NCBI GenBank assembly: GCA_035236585.1
Contig: CP141132.1
Location: 63,089,880-63,153,879 of the forward strand
Origin: Warburgia ugandensis
Taxonomy: Eukaryota > Streptophyta > Magnoliopsida > Canellales > Canellaceae
Reading direction: 5' to 3'
DNA: 64,000 bases
A model generated the notes under the pieces. It did not search any database. It was given only the letters and a program-made list of their open reading frames with translations, and had not been told where the DNA came from. Numbering within the stretch: the stretch's first letter is position 1; each line of letters opens with the position of its first letter. Shown piece after piece: positions 1 through 10,222 of this stretch. The translations under genes and the position numbers were made by a program.

Positions 1-660
1 AGTCCTTGTGGGATCTGCCCATATTTGTCATTTTTATACTCCACTAAAATCGTGCACTTGTGGCATATTTAAAATTCACATCAATAGTCTCCAAGTGAAT
101 AATTGTAAGGTGACACAAAAACAATCAAACTTGATTAACTAAATAAGAGATATCGTGATGATTTTATAACAAATATTGTGAAGCTCATACTAAATGGAGA
201 TAAGAAGTTTCATCAAATAATGAATCACCATTATGAATGAAAATCTTAGAGCCAAGTGGAGGAGTGGAAGCTTGTTTATAATATAGATGCTTAGTGTGAC
301 AAAAAATATTAGTAGCATATTTGGTTTGAGTGAGAACAATAGAATCACATGTGTAAGAGACTTTGTAAGAAAACATGGTAAGTTACCTAAGATTCTGTAC
401 AAGGATAAGAAAAAGATCAATGTCAAATACCACGAGAATCACTGTCTGCTATCACCATATCATCAACGCGGAGTAACAAAAATATGCATATAAAAGAGGA
501 ATGATGATAGAGCAAAGAGAAATTATGTCAATTAGCAACCATTGCATGAGTACGAATCCCCAAGCTAAAAAGATGGAACAATCATGTGAGGCTTGTTTAA
601 GCCTCTTACATTACATTCTGGCACATGATATTGATTCAATGACCTATCAATTGGATTTAA
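1..660 (-). mobile_element. Ty1/copia reverse transcriptase fragment, truncated by window edge
   Basis: Read on the minus strand, this is the C-terminal half of a copia reverse transcriptase and the connection to RNase H. In order from right to left I see a RLKQA stretch (usual LYGLKQAP), the catalytic box as VDDMV near 450-475 (usual YVDDM), then LTQTKYA, ASTPP, a decayed LVGALQYL equivalent, and ISYLVNQV near 90-130. In-frame stops and at least one frame change interrupt the reading, so this is a dead copy. The element continues beyond base 1, so LTR and RNase H cannot be judged. Copia RT copies genomic RNA into cDNA in the virus-like particle. Identification rests on motif order; I am confident of the family but not of the lineage. 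Confidence 0.75.
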
Positions 661-2788
661 GAATGAATCAAAGCTCTGCTCGTACAATTGGGTCATTGCA
701 ATTATGGGTCTAGAGGTAGATTTATTATAAAAAAATCAATTTTGATAAACCATTGATTTGTTTGGTCTCTACAAATTGAAATCTTTTAATTCGTTTAGAG
801 AATGTATTCTAGAGTCTTTAATGTGTGGAAATAGTTAGTAACATTACTTTTATTATGAAAGGAAAATAAGCACAAAAAATATGAAAAATGATTAGTTAAC
901 AAAAGATAAAATCTGTTTCTAGATGTACTTAGTTCTAGAACTGGTTCTATAGTGGGGAATTTTGGATCTTGATCAGATCCATCTCCCACCTTAGCAGGTG
1001 TACCATAATCCTTTTATTAGGTTACAGTCATCCCATATAATTGACTACGTATAGAGTCACTACATTAAAAAAATAGAAAAGAAATGCTCTAAGAACTTGA
1101 GTTTAATCCTATGGATTGGGTAAGTGCTTAGCTATAAGGTTGGAAGGGGCTAGGAAGCAACCTCTCACTCAGTACAAGACTAGTTTCTACTAAAGAAGAT
1201 AATCAAGATATTATGGGATGAATTAGGGATTAATAATGGGTAATTCATAAGATGGGCGTTCCTTGTTTACATGTGACTTTTCTACAAGTTGTTTTTTGAA
1301 ATTCTGGAGGGAAATTGAAACTTTTGCATTGTCTTATCTCCCCTAAGAGTGAGCAGGACTCTTAGTGACTGTTTCCCAAGGTGCAATGATCTGCACTTTG
1401 GAATCAACTAATACGAACTTGAACAATAACACATTTGCCTACTGAGATCAAAATACATCTTTGAAAAATGTTTTATTAATGAAATAGTCAAGTTAGTGGG
1501 AAACAGGATTACCATAATATAAATATTTTCCCACTCAACTGTCTCTTCTCTTTTAGGTCCCTACCCTTGAGAAAGACGAAAAACCCTTATAAGCAGTTTT
1601 CAATCTGGAACTAATGGTTTGCTTTAGATTCGAGATAGAGGACGCAATCTTGTCGTCAAGGCAGTGAATTGATCGATGCCTCGGTCAATTACTCTTTCTT
1701 CCCATTTTATCTCGAGTTACAGTTTATCCAAGATACTTTCCAAGCTCAAGTTTTGCTGTTATTTATCTTTTTGAGAACAATATTAGGAACTAAAACCTAA
1801 CCGTACCAAAAGAGAGAGACGGGTCTCCAATGGCTTTGGCCTTCGGGTTTCTGAGTTTGAGTCGAACTAGAAGATTGCAGTGTTTTCTCTGTTGCTTGTA
1901 GTGAAGAAGAAGATCAGATCATGTAGCATGGATGCAGGCTTCATAACTAAACCACGTAAACGTAATCTCTGCGTAATCGTGTGTGCTTAGTTTATTGCTC
2001 CCTTTCTTTAGTCAAGATTTGTCTCGTTTTCACTTATTAATTATATTTTATGGTTGTGTATTGACATTGGCTTGATCATTATTAGGCGCAACCACAATTT
2101 CTCATGGGCACCGGATGGGCTGTTTTTGAACTCCATGCCAAAGATTTATTATCTTAGACAAAGGAAACAAATGGTGAACCATGTTGGCTTGGCTTCCTTA
2201 ACCTTTATCATGTTTCTCTAGCCCATGTGAAATCTAGCTAAAGTCAGCTTTAGAATTAAAATAGTCAGAAGAAAATCAGAAAAACGGACTAGCCCTTGAT
2301 ATTGCTTGGGTCTCATCATTCAACTATATATGTGTCATGTTTTAGTGAGAATGTTATGGTGTGGCAGACAAACTATGGTTCCCCCACAAAGCAACATATT
2401 CCTAACTAAACTTGTTAAGGCCCAAATTGGATGATTAGTGGAGGGTCCAATCATGATTGAATGGTGGGCCCTCGCTGCTGCACACTCACGTGTCACGTTT
2501 TCAACTTGCCAAGATGACCAACGTGCGATGGGACCTGTTGACATGTGCTTAAGGGGTCATTAATTATTTCTAAGTGGATTTACCTATGAATTTGGCACTG
2601 ATTTTGCCGCCTCTTACCTGATTCATTTGATCTAGTCACTCACTAAATGAGTGTGTTGCGGTGGTGGTTTAAGGAGTCACAGGTCTGAAGATGCTTTAGG
2701 GAGAGAGAGAGCATCCACTCATCTCTCTGCCTTTGTTCTTTATGTACAATTTTCCTCTTTGATTGGTGCTAACACAAGCATGGGGTGT
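661..2788. other. No gene recognised
   Basis: No coding region or known repeat could be supported here. The region near 1800-1900 has a short reading frame (ATG at 1830, about 23 codons) that I do not recognise. A short purine run lies near 2700. Confidence 0.4.
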
Positions 2789-2871
2789 TAGTGGTCATAG
2801 TAACCGGTCATTTGTTTGGCCCCAGCATTGATCGATGCTGGCGTAAATGCTGGTTACTATGACGACCACTA
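2789..2871. repeat. Short nested hairpin (MITE-like)
   Basis: TAGTGGTCATAGTAACC at 2789-2805 pairs with GGTTACTATGACGACCACTA at 2852-2871, apart from a 3-base insertion in the right arm. Inside the loop a second stem, CCAGCAT (2822-2828) with ATGCTGG (2835-2841), forms a smaller hairpin. The size and structure suit a tiny foldback or MITE remnant. I could not see a target duplication, and the superfamily is unknown. Confidence 0.6.
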
Positions 2872-2965
2872 GTGTCTTCATACCGTGGTAGACTGAAGAG
2901 AACAAGTTTGAGAGAGCCAGAATTCTTATTCAAAGCGGCAACCTCTATGGGCCTCTTACATATAT

Positions 2966-3330
2966 CACTAGTAGAAAAAGCGGGACCTATGACGGAAAAA
3001 TTAGTAACTAGAAGTCCAAATTCATCAATGATGACTTTCAGTGACGGATTTTCTCCGTCATGGATAAATTACTCACTGATTTGAGAAAAATTCCTTACTA
3101 AGTTGAAGGCAAGAATCCATCCCAAAAATTTTAGTGATAGATATTTGTCCATTACTAATAATTTTGAAGAAATTTTATCTTTTAAAAAATAAAATCAGTG
3201 AAGGAAAAATCCTTCCTTCTAATATACATTTAAAAAGACAAGATTTTCTGTTAAAAAAAAATAAAAATTAGTGACAGAATATTTCTATCACTAATCCGTC
3301 ACAAGAATAATATTTTCATCATTAATGACC
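2966..3330 (+). mobile_element. One end of a CACTA (En/Spm) transposon with subterminal repeats
   Basis: The terminus reads CACTAGTAGAAAAAGCGGG, the form expected of a CACTA terminal inverted repeat. It is followed to about 3330 by diverged subterminal repeats that pair head to head: AGTGACGGATTTTCTCCGTCA near 3041, AGTGATAGATATTTGTCCATTACT near 3133 and AGTGACAGAATATTTCTATCACT near 3271. In this superfamily such repeats bind the element-encoded accessory protein. I did not find the matching end (a terminus finishing CTAGTG preceded by the reverse complement) elsewhere in the window, so the element is probably non-autonomous and truncated, perhaps by the copia insertion starting near 5.09 kb. 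This family is distinct from the large CACTA at 23-36 kb, whose repeat unit is different. Confidence 0.7.
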
Positions 3331-4074
3331 ATAAATTCAAAATTTTATTTTTACATTATTATCAAATATCAAATTTTCTCTCAAGGACTCTTCTCAATTT
3401 AGAGCTAAACATTCACAGGAAGCCACAAAAATTACATAGAAAAACAAGAGTCAAACTAACAAAAACGAAAATAACTTAGAAGTATTATAACAATAAGCAA
3501 CCTTCTCCAACAGCTAATAGTTGATGAGTTTTTGCAGTGAAGAAACTTTAAGTGAAGTTTAGTTTATTTGAATTAACTGCGGCATTGATTAGCATATAAT
3601 CAATTACTAATTGATTTACAAGTAAGTGGAGAAGCTATCACTTAACAAAAAAGCTGATTTGTATTTGCAGAATCAGACGTATATGCTGATTTCCCACCAG
3701 CAAAAATGGATAACCATGACGCTAGATTTTAATTAATAGAACCAACTATGATTACTTCAATCAAGAGGGAAAGACTGAACAAGGGAACAGCCAAAGAAAA
3801 TGTATCTGCCGACCAACTTCATGCTTTTTCATAAGAACCATCGAACTCCTCAAAACAACAATTAAGGGTTGACATAATTGCCACAGAATAATCGCATTAA
3901 CTTAACATCAGCAGCAAATGTTGTAGTAGAGAAATAAACACGTAACACGACAAAGAAAATTCATAACTTCTACATAACTATGCGGGTATGTCTATAACCA
4001 CGCACACAGTGAGCAATGACATGTAATCGGTAGTGGTTGGATGCTTTGAAATGGATTGGACTTACATTATTGTG
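3331..4074. other. AT-rich sequence between CACTA end and starch synthase fragment
   Basis: No exon or element could be recognised. It may be intron or 3' flank carried along with the adjacent starch synthase 4 fragment, or the interior of the CACTA element. I have no direct support for either. Confidence 0.35.
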
Positions 4075-4777
4075 TAAATGCAAAATGCCAAGGCTGCCAA
4101 CCTCTGAAGTCCAAACCCCTTGGGCATAAGTTGATCAAACTAACGTTACAATGTTTGAGTACAAAATTTCACCCTGAAGGAACAATATTATGTAAAATTA
4201 CACTTCAATACCGTTATAAATGAATCACTAGATCCCCTATCTAAATGGAATTTACTTTGCCACGGTCTGTATTATCCCGCAGCCATCTAGTCTCTGGTGA
4301 ACATCGATGCAAAATCTGAAGCAGGTTCTGCTCCCTGTTATTCAAAATTACGACGCGTAAAGCAGATTCCAGCTGAGTTAGAAGCTTTTGCTGCATATAT
4401 ATCCCAGCAAAGCGTAGTCTGGAAAGCAAAGGTTACTTGGTATTAAAGAACATAAACAAGGAATGGAATGCATTTTTACCAGAACCGACATTTTAACTTT
4501 TACATATAAAAGAACCATATGAATGTTTTCTATCATAGAAGCACTAAATATCAATGCTATCTATTGTAGAGCACTAGATGCGGTAAGTGCCTATAACAAA
4601 AGCTGTCTGCTAGTCATGGCAATGGACTATATTTGGACTCTTGCCAGTTTGAAAAAGCAATTCAAGTGCTGCCCCGCTAAAGAATGAGAAACGTTAGAAG
4701 CCATCATATTCCCACCAAATAAGCCCTCACAAAGAACTTAGTGGGATGCTAAGGCTCAATAAAATATACAGGAACAC
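4075..4777 (-). pseudogene. SS4: Starch synthase 4 gene fragment, decayed, introns retained
   Basis: The minus strand carries three exon-like blocks of the GT5 catalytic domain of plastid starch synthase 4 (ADP-glucose to alpha-1,4-glucan; granule initiation). Block A, 4777-about 4596, follows a good acceptor (ATGCAG) and reads VPVYFIEP, then after a frameshift RFSFFS, AALELLFQTGKSPN and HCHD followed by a stop where the family has Trp, then QTAFV. Block B, about 4434-4258, follows TTTCCAG and reads WDIYAAKASNSAGICF and NFE-stop-QG. Block C, 4172-about 4075, follows TTCCTTCAG and reads SNIVTLV-stop-STYAQ and WTSE. The QTAFV after HCHD points to class 4 rather than class 3. Several stops and at least one frameshift make it a pseudogene. 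About 140 codons remain of a protein normally over 1000 residues. Retained introns mean a DNA-level copy, not a processed one. A 62-codon open frame at 4241-4429 in another phase is a shadow of block B. Confidence 0.82.
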
Positions 4778-5090
4778 CTGCATAATTAACTGTTATAATT
4801 CTGAATAAGAGCCCATTAAATAACTAGAGAACTGCACATAAAGTGAGGAGTACCATTCAAGCAGGGGATGCTCAAATATCTTTTTTGATGTAAAATGGAT
4901 TTTGGAAATTCTATAGAAGCATTTTAATTCTGGTAGCATAAAACATTAAATAGCGTGAACCTAAATTGCGAGGAAAATGATAAACTAAATGGAAACACAC
5001 TTGGAGATTTACTATAGATTTTGTCTCCCTCTTATGCTCACAACTAATTCGGGACAGTTGGATGAAGAACCATGTCAATTTTAAGAGTGG
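4778..5090. other. No gene recognised
   Basis: The exon preceding block A of the starch synthase 4 fragment should lie here on the minus strand, but I could not recognise it. The sequence runs into the copia LTR at about 5091. Confidence 0.35.
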
Positions 5091-5483
5091 TGTGGTGGGT
5101 AGAATATCAGATCTACGTCTCACAGATGCATAGACACACACAATAGAAGAGAGTTATACGTGGTTTAGTGAAATTCAGCTCACATCCATGGGAAGGGCAA
5201 AAACCTTTTACTATGTATGAAGGTATTCTACATCAAGGGGATGATGAAGCTTGTAACTTTGGTTCCTATTTATAGGAGTTTATAGAATCTTAATCAGCTA
5301 GATTTTCGTCAAGAAATCAGGTCCAAAATTGGATCTTGATTTTTTTGAGATATCCAAAAATCTGTTCTTGATTCCAATCTTCAATTATGGCACCCATAGA
5401 TCTTGCAATTTCGGTGAATTTGACTTGATTGACAAGGTGAACCAAGCAATATCACACACTGCCATATGGGTATAGACCCATCA
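5091..5483 (-). mobile_element. 3' LTR of a Ty1/copia element
   Basis: On the minus strand the LTR begins TGATGGGTCTATACCC, directly after a polypurine tract, at 5483 on the plus strand. It contains a TATA box (5266-5275). The outer edge is placed near 5091, where the plus strand reads TGTGGTGGG, giving about 390 bp. This edge is approximate because no target duplication was identified. Confidence 0.6.
5266..5275 (-). promoter_or_regulatory. LTR TATA box
   Basis: The minus strand reads CTATAAATAG, flanked as TCCTATAAATAGGAACC, inside the copia LTR. This is the expected core promoter position for a roughly 390-bp copia LTR. Activity is inferred from sequence alone. Confidence 0.55.
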
Positions 5484-5498
5484 ATTCTCCCCCTCAAT
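5484..5498 (-). other. Polypurine tract of the copia element
   Basis: The minus strand reads ATTGAGGGGGAGAAT immediately before the LTR start TGATGGG. This is the plus-strand priming site expected in a copia element and it fixes the inner edge of the LTR. Confidence 0.7.
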
Positions 5499-5519
5499 AC
5501 CCATGGGAGGAGAATATGT

Positions 5520-7510
5520 CATATCTTTTCAGTCTAAGTTATTCATGTTATCTCTCTATATGGCACTAGTTTCTTGTATGTTATCACCTTCGTCAACATG
5601 TCTGTTGGATTCTCATCAGTATGAATCTTCTCCAGTTTTAATTGATATCAATTCCTTTGTCACCTCTCCTATCCAGTGATAGCAAATGTCAATGTGCCTC
5701 ATGCATGTCTGATGCATTAAGTATTGCTCAAGTCCAAAGCACTCTCACTATTGTAATATACAATGCTCAAGTCTAGAGCACTCTCACTATTGCAACATAT
5801 CATGTATTCCTTCTGCTTGATACCAAGTTCCTGGAGAGACCATTTCATCCACAACATCTCCTTGTCAGTTTCTACTGCAGCAATGTACTTTGCTTTTGTT
5901 GTTGATAAAGCAATGCACTTCTGCAACTTAGACTGCCAACACACAACTCACCCAACAAAAGTGAAGAGAAATCTTGATGTCAATTTTTTGCCATCAAGAT
6001 CTCCTGCCAAATATGAATTTGTATATTCAGGGAAAGATATCACTCCTCTAAAACATAAGTTCAACTTGGATGTTCCCTTTAGGTACCTTATAATCCACTT
6101 CACTACTTCCTAGTGATCTCTTCTTGGGTTGGATAGGAAGTTGCTCACAACTCCTACTGCATGTGTAACGTCTAACCTTGTATAGATCATTACATTAATC
6201 AAGCTCCCAACATCTAAAGAGTAGAGAACTACTACCATCTTATCTCCTTTTGTCTTGAAGATGGATAGGTGCACTTACTCAGCATGAAGAGATTACCAGG
6301 CAGATTGTTGACTGGTTTGACATTCTCCATGTTAAACCTCTTGATTGTCTGTTCAATGTACTTCTGTTGTGACATCCTCAATTTCTTTGTTTTTCTATCA
6401 TGTGTTATCTTCATGTCCAAAATCTACTGAGCTGGGTTTAAGTCCTTTATGTCAAAAGACTTGGATAACTCCTTTCATCTTACTAGTCTTAGCTATCTCT
6501 TGACTAGCTATCAACATGTCATCTACATAGAGTAAGATTATGACAACTCTATCATCTAGGAATCTTTGTACATATACACATTGATCTGCCATAGTCCTAT
6601 TGTATCCTTAACTAGTCACGAATGAGTCAAACTTCTTGTACCACCGCTTGGTGCTTGCTTTAGGCTGTAGAGACTTTTCTTTAACCTGCAAACCAAGTAT
6701 TTCTTTCTTGGAACTTCAAACTCTTCTAATTACTCTATGTAAATTTCTTCCTCCAAATCTCCATGAAGAAAGGCTATCTTAACATACATTTACTCAAGCT
6801 CCAAGATTTGACTTACTAACAGTCTAAGTATAGTTTAGATTAATGTCATCTTCACTATTGGTTACAAGATCTCTTCAAAGTCAATTCCCTTCTTTTGCTC
6901 AAAGCCTTTGATGATCAATCAAGATTTGTATTTAACTGGTTCTCCATTGCTACTTCTTTTTAGCTTGAATACCCATTTATATTTAGCCTTAGTTTGCCTT
7001 TGGGAAGTTTTATGAGCTCATAAGTTTGATTCTTCTTTAGTGAGCTGATTTCTTCCTACATGGTTTACATCCATTTGCCCTTGTTTGCATGTGTTTGAGC
7101 TTCTTGGAAACTTTTTGGCTCTCCCTTATCAATAAGTAGAATATATTTTGATTTTGAGGTGTATTATCTTCCATTATTTGTTCAAATACATGTCAACTTC
7201 TTTCCTATTTGTCTTTCCACTATCGTATGAAATCTCTTAAAGTTTTTGAATCCCTAGTCTTTGACTTTTACAAAGTACACCCATACTCTCTTAGATGCAT
7301 CATTTATGAAAGTTACAATATATCTATTCCGACCCAGTGACTCCACTTCCATGGTCCACATACATTTGAGTATATCAAACTCAGTAGTTTTTTTCTTTTA
7401 TTAGATGGGGAAGAAAATGTAATTCTGTGTTGCTTACCAAATAAATAGTGGTTACATGTGTTTAGAGTTATACCTTTTACAACTTTGATGAGTCGCTTTT
7501 TCAAGAGCGT
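5520..7510 (-). mobile_element. Ty1/copia pol remnant: integrase start, RT, RNase H
   Basis: From right to left on the minus strand: the GAG-pre-integrase region (FGKQHR, CGPWKW, about 7504-7310) with its zinc ligands mostly lost; a very short integrase stretch; the RT start (YKWVFKLK-like, near 6970-6990); RLKKSLYSLKQA near 6690; the primer-grip region LRMSQQKYIEQTI near 6370; and RNase H with SKLQKCIALSTTKAKYIA near 5930-5880. Many stops and frame changes are present. Only about 60-100 bases separate the integrase N-part from the RT N-part where hundreds are expected, so most of the integrase core is deleted. The element stops at about 7510 against a plus-strand gypsy gag, so gag, protease and the 5' LTR are missing. 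Confidence 0.8.
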
Positions 7511-7539
7511 GATGTCACGAACTTGCTTTGTAAGGCCCG

Positions 7540-8775
7540 TGACTAAGGCCTATAGGCTACAAGGAAGGCTATTTAGCTTGTGGATGTGTCCTGAGGGACT
7601 TAGGCCCATGCTCCTAGATTTATGGATAGAGTGCATGTCTGATCACCTTGAGACATTGGAAGGAAAAATAACCGAGCTACATAAGGAAGTATCCGGTCTA
7701 GAGGATGTCAAGATTAGATTAGCCCTTTTGGAGAAGGCCATAGTTAGTGGGGGAGGATCTAGATCAAAGGAGTTTGCTCTTAAGGTTAAGATCCTTAAAC
7801 CTATAAGTTACAAGGGAACCCATGATGCCAAGGACTTGGAGAATTTCCTATGATAGATGTAACAATACTTTAAAGCTTCCAAGATTTCTAAGAATGCCAT
7901 GATGGTGGATGTGGCAACGATGTATCTCATTGATGACACAATGCTATAGTGGAGACGAAGGTATGGTGATGTAGTTGATGGTCATTGTATTATAGCCACT
8001 TGGGAAGACTTTAAGAAAGAGATCAAATCCCAATTATTCTCAGAGAATGTAGAGTATTTGGCATGAAAGAATCTGAAGTGGCTAAAGCATCCATGATCTA
8101 TTCGTGAATTTGTCAACCTTCACGGCTTTTCTCCTGATCATCTCGGAGATGACTAAGAAGGACAAGTTGTTCTTCTTCATGGATGGGTTGTAACCTTAGG
8201 TGAAACAAGAGTTGCAAAAAGGGGAGTGTAAGAACTGGCCACTATACTCTCAACTGCGTAGAAATTAGTGGAGTTTGATAAGATGGTTGAAGGTATTAGT
8301 GATAAGAAGAAGAGTAAGGTTAATGGAGGCAACGATGGGGAGGACAAACATAAAAGTCATAAGGAAGAAGGCAAGGAGAGCAGACATTACTTCAAAGGAA
8401 AAGGTAAGTTGATCCCTTGTCTCTCTAGTTGTTTCATATATGATGGGGATCATTGGGCAGTAGACTATACGAAGAAGAAAACCCTTAAGACCTTGGTGGT
8501 TGATAGGGAGAACCGCAAAGTAGGGGATTAGGACGATGGGAAGGAGCCTAAGATGGGGCCACTTAGACTCCTCAATTCTATGATGGGGCATGCATCAAGG
8601 ACCAAGCTTATTGTAGGAAAGAGTTTGACGTATATGGACGTGTGCCTCAATGGCAAAGGTACACGGGCCATGGTGGACACAAGAGCCACGCCAACAAAGC
8701 TCATGCAAACATCAACAATGAAAGTGTACCAGTCCCAATTTGAATCTTTGGCAAATAGCACAGTTGGCCTCACGC
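7540..8775 (+). mobile_element. Ty3/gypsy gag and protease remnant
   Basis: A plus-strand gypsy polyprotein start. A coiled-coil-like stretch (LETLEGKITELHKEVSGLED, about 7645-7705) precedes the gag core: HDAKDLENFL, then after a stop QYFKASK, TMYLIDD, and IATWEDFKKEIKSQLF near 7996-8040. A basic linker (8268-8400) leads to a decayed zinc knuckle (SCFIYDGDHWAVD; usual CFICDGPH.ARDC), then protease near 8625-8700 where the active-site triplet reads DTRAT instead of DTGAT. That change alone should inactivate the protease. Several stops break the frame. There is no RT downstream; it ends in hairpin-rich sequence. Confidence 0.78.
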
Positions 8776-8826
8776 TGTCCTTGTGAGTTGTTATGTCGTT
8801 GGATTGAGGCCAGACAGTGAGGCCAA
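8764..8826. repeat. Inverted repeat (hairpin)
   Basis: TTGGCCTCACGCTGTC (8764-8779) pairs with GACAGTGAGGCCAA (8813-8826), leaving a loop of about 33 bases. It lies at the end of the gypsy protease remnant and may mark a small inserted foldback. Confidence 0.5.
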
Positions 8827-8947
8827 AGTCATGGCCTATCTCACTTTCCCAAGTGATGGGCTAAGCAAAGCTACAGGAAGCTATGCTTTTGGACCGGAGA
8901 AGGCAAGCTCAACGCAATTCTGGGCCTCGTTAGCCACTGAACCATCT

Positions 8948-9036
8948 CACCATACTAATAGTCACCAAAGGTTCCAATCCATACCATTCGGGTCCAGCTA
9001 CTTCGTAACGCAGCAGTGGTGACTATTAGTATGGTG
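8948..9036. repeat. Perfect 19-bp inverted repeat (hairpin)
   Basis: CACCATACTAATAGTCACC (8948-8966) is the exact reverse complement of GGTGACTATTAGTATGGTG (9018-9036), with a 51-base loop. The arms resemble in style the GGTTACTATGAC arms near 2.8 kb, but the two are not the same sequence. It is MITE-like; the superfamily is unknown. Confidence 0.6.
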
Positions 9037-9044
9037 ACTATAGA

Positions 9045-9310
9045 TTGCAAGCTACTTTCTAAATCCAACAATCCCAAAATATTTCTTTTTGTGGAATCAT
9101 AAGCCCCCTTATAGATTGGTTGTTTGTCTTCGATTGATACTTATCAAACCCTAATACTTGTGTTGTTTTGAAAAAGGCAAATGTTTGAAGCCGATCTATC
9201 GTCAACCAAAACTCAACAAATTTCCCTTCCATGGCTTACCACTAAAATATGCAACCATTTATTATAATCACATTCCTTAGATGCAAAATCCTTGTTGCTG
9301 AATTGAATAA
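9045..9310 (-). mobile_element. Ty3/gypsy protease fragment, probably Tat/Ogre-like
   Basis: Read on the minus strand in one frame with a few stops: ASKECDYNKWLHI, then VLVDDRSASNI and YDSTKRNILG. The pattern (HN.ALHI ... VLIDNGSSLNV ... RAYD.TKR.V.G) is that of the aspartic protease region of Tat/Athila-type gypsy elements. The active-site DNGS reads DDRS here. It is short and isolated. The plus-strand neighbour at 9.44 kb belongs to a different element. Confidence 0.5.
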
Positions 9311-9439
9311 ATGAAGCCACATGTACAACACATACCAACTTTGGTTGCTTCTTAGGAGACATCCTCTGTGACTATAGTTTTGATCATACCTTCCATAATA
9401 AACTTTCGATGCTTCGTTGATGCCACTAACTATCCCCAA

Positions 9440-9934
9440 ATAGAAATGTGGGCATTCTACTTCTTCAATTGTTATACTTATCTTCTGGAAAAGAGAGACC
9501 AGTTTCAGCAAACACTCCGTATACCATCCGGCGACTTTCATCATGGACAATACAGCTCCGGAGAGAAAAAGGGACGTGCTACAATTGCGAGGAACCATGT
9601 AAGACCAAACCTCAGCTCTTCCTTCTTGATTGTGATACTGTAGCCGAGGACGAAACCATTGGAGACGAGCGGTTGGCCAACAAATAGCACCTAGAAGAAT
9701 TTGTGAAGGTGCCACAAATTTCTTTCACTGCTCTCTCGGTCAATCACACTCCTAGCACTTTACAATTTACCAGGCAATTAGCAGGGGTTTCTTTGCAAGT
9801 TTTAATTGATAGTGGTAGTACGCACAGTTTTGTGCAATCTAGAATTGCTAAATTCTTGAATTTGCCTATTGAAATTATTCGTAATGCAACAGTTGCGGTA
9901 GGCAAAGGATAGAAGTTGTCCAGAAACGGATGCG
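9440..9934 (+). mobile_element. Ty3/gypsy nucleocapsid and protease fragment, left part
   Basis: The plus strand encodes a gypsy nucleocapsid start (IRRLSSWTIQLRREKG), a damaged zinc knuckle (CYNCEEPCKTK, second half lost) and QLFLLDCD. After a frame change the aspartic protease follows (VLIDSGSTHSFV near 9800-9835, with the DSG active-site triplet intact). The last 95 bases (9840-9934) are repeated at 10223-10317 beyond an inserted LINE fragment. Confidence 0.75.
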
Positions 9935-10222
9935 CCATCATTATCATCAAGACCTTATCCTGATAAGGGGTTGGTCACAAGAATCTTGCTCGTCCATTTC
10001 CCTCAATTAAATACCATGGCCTCATTTAGTTCTAAAGTTTTTAAATCTTTTCTCACAACTTCTATTCATGTTTTTTTGGGCCTTCCCCTTGTCCTTTTAA
10101 AACTTTCTACTTGTATTGGCTCACTTCTTTTAACTGATGCCATTTTGGGTCTCATTTGGACATGTCTAAACCATCTAAGTTTAATCTTCCTCACCTTGTT
10201 ACCTATTTGTGCTACTTATTAG
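9935..10222 (-). mobile_element. 3' end of an RTE-like LINE
   Basis: On the minus strand the fragment reads LRWFRHVQMRPKMASVKRSE, then KRTRGRPKKT-stop-IEVV, followed by an EWKRRIHVADP-like tail (KWTSKILVTNP here). That is the C-terminal tail (WFGHV.RRP ... RGRGRPKKTW ... HVADP) of a plant non-LTR retrotransposon of RTE type. The 3' end closes with a short GATGATAATGATGG tract, in keeping with the trinucleotide-like tails of RTE elements rather than poly(A). Only the last roughly 290 bp are present, as expected for a 5'-truncated LINE. It sits inside the gypsy protease between two 95-bp copies of the target. Confidence 0.75.

Noticed and set aside
4241..4429. 62-codon minus-strand open frame (starts MLSRLRFAGIY) as a gene
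   Set aside because: It overlaps exon block B of the starch synthase 4 fragment. The homologous reading is in another phase, so this frame is a shadow.
9242..9715. 157-codon minus-strand open frame as a gene
   Set aside because: It is antisense to the gypsy nucleocapsid on the plus strand and shows no domain of its own.
9971..10222. Plus-strand 83-codon open frame with LGLIWTCLNHLSLI
   Set aside because: It is the antisense of the LINE C-terminal tail. Similar antisense frames are often mis-annotated as proteins.
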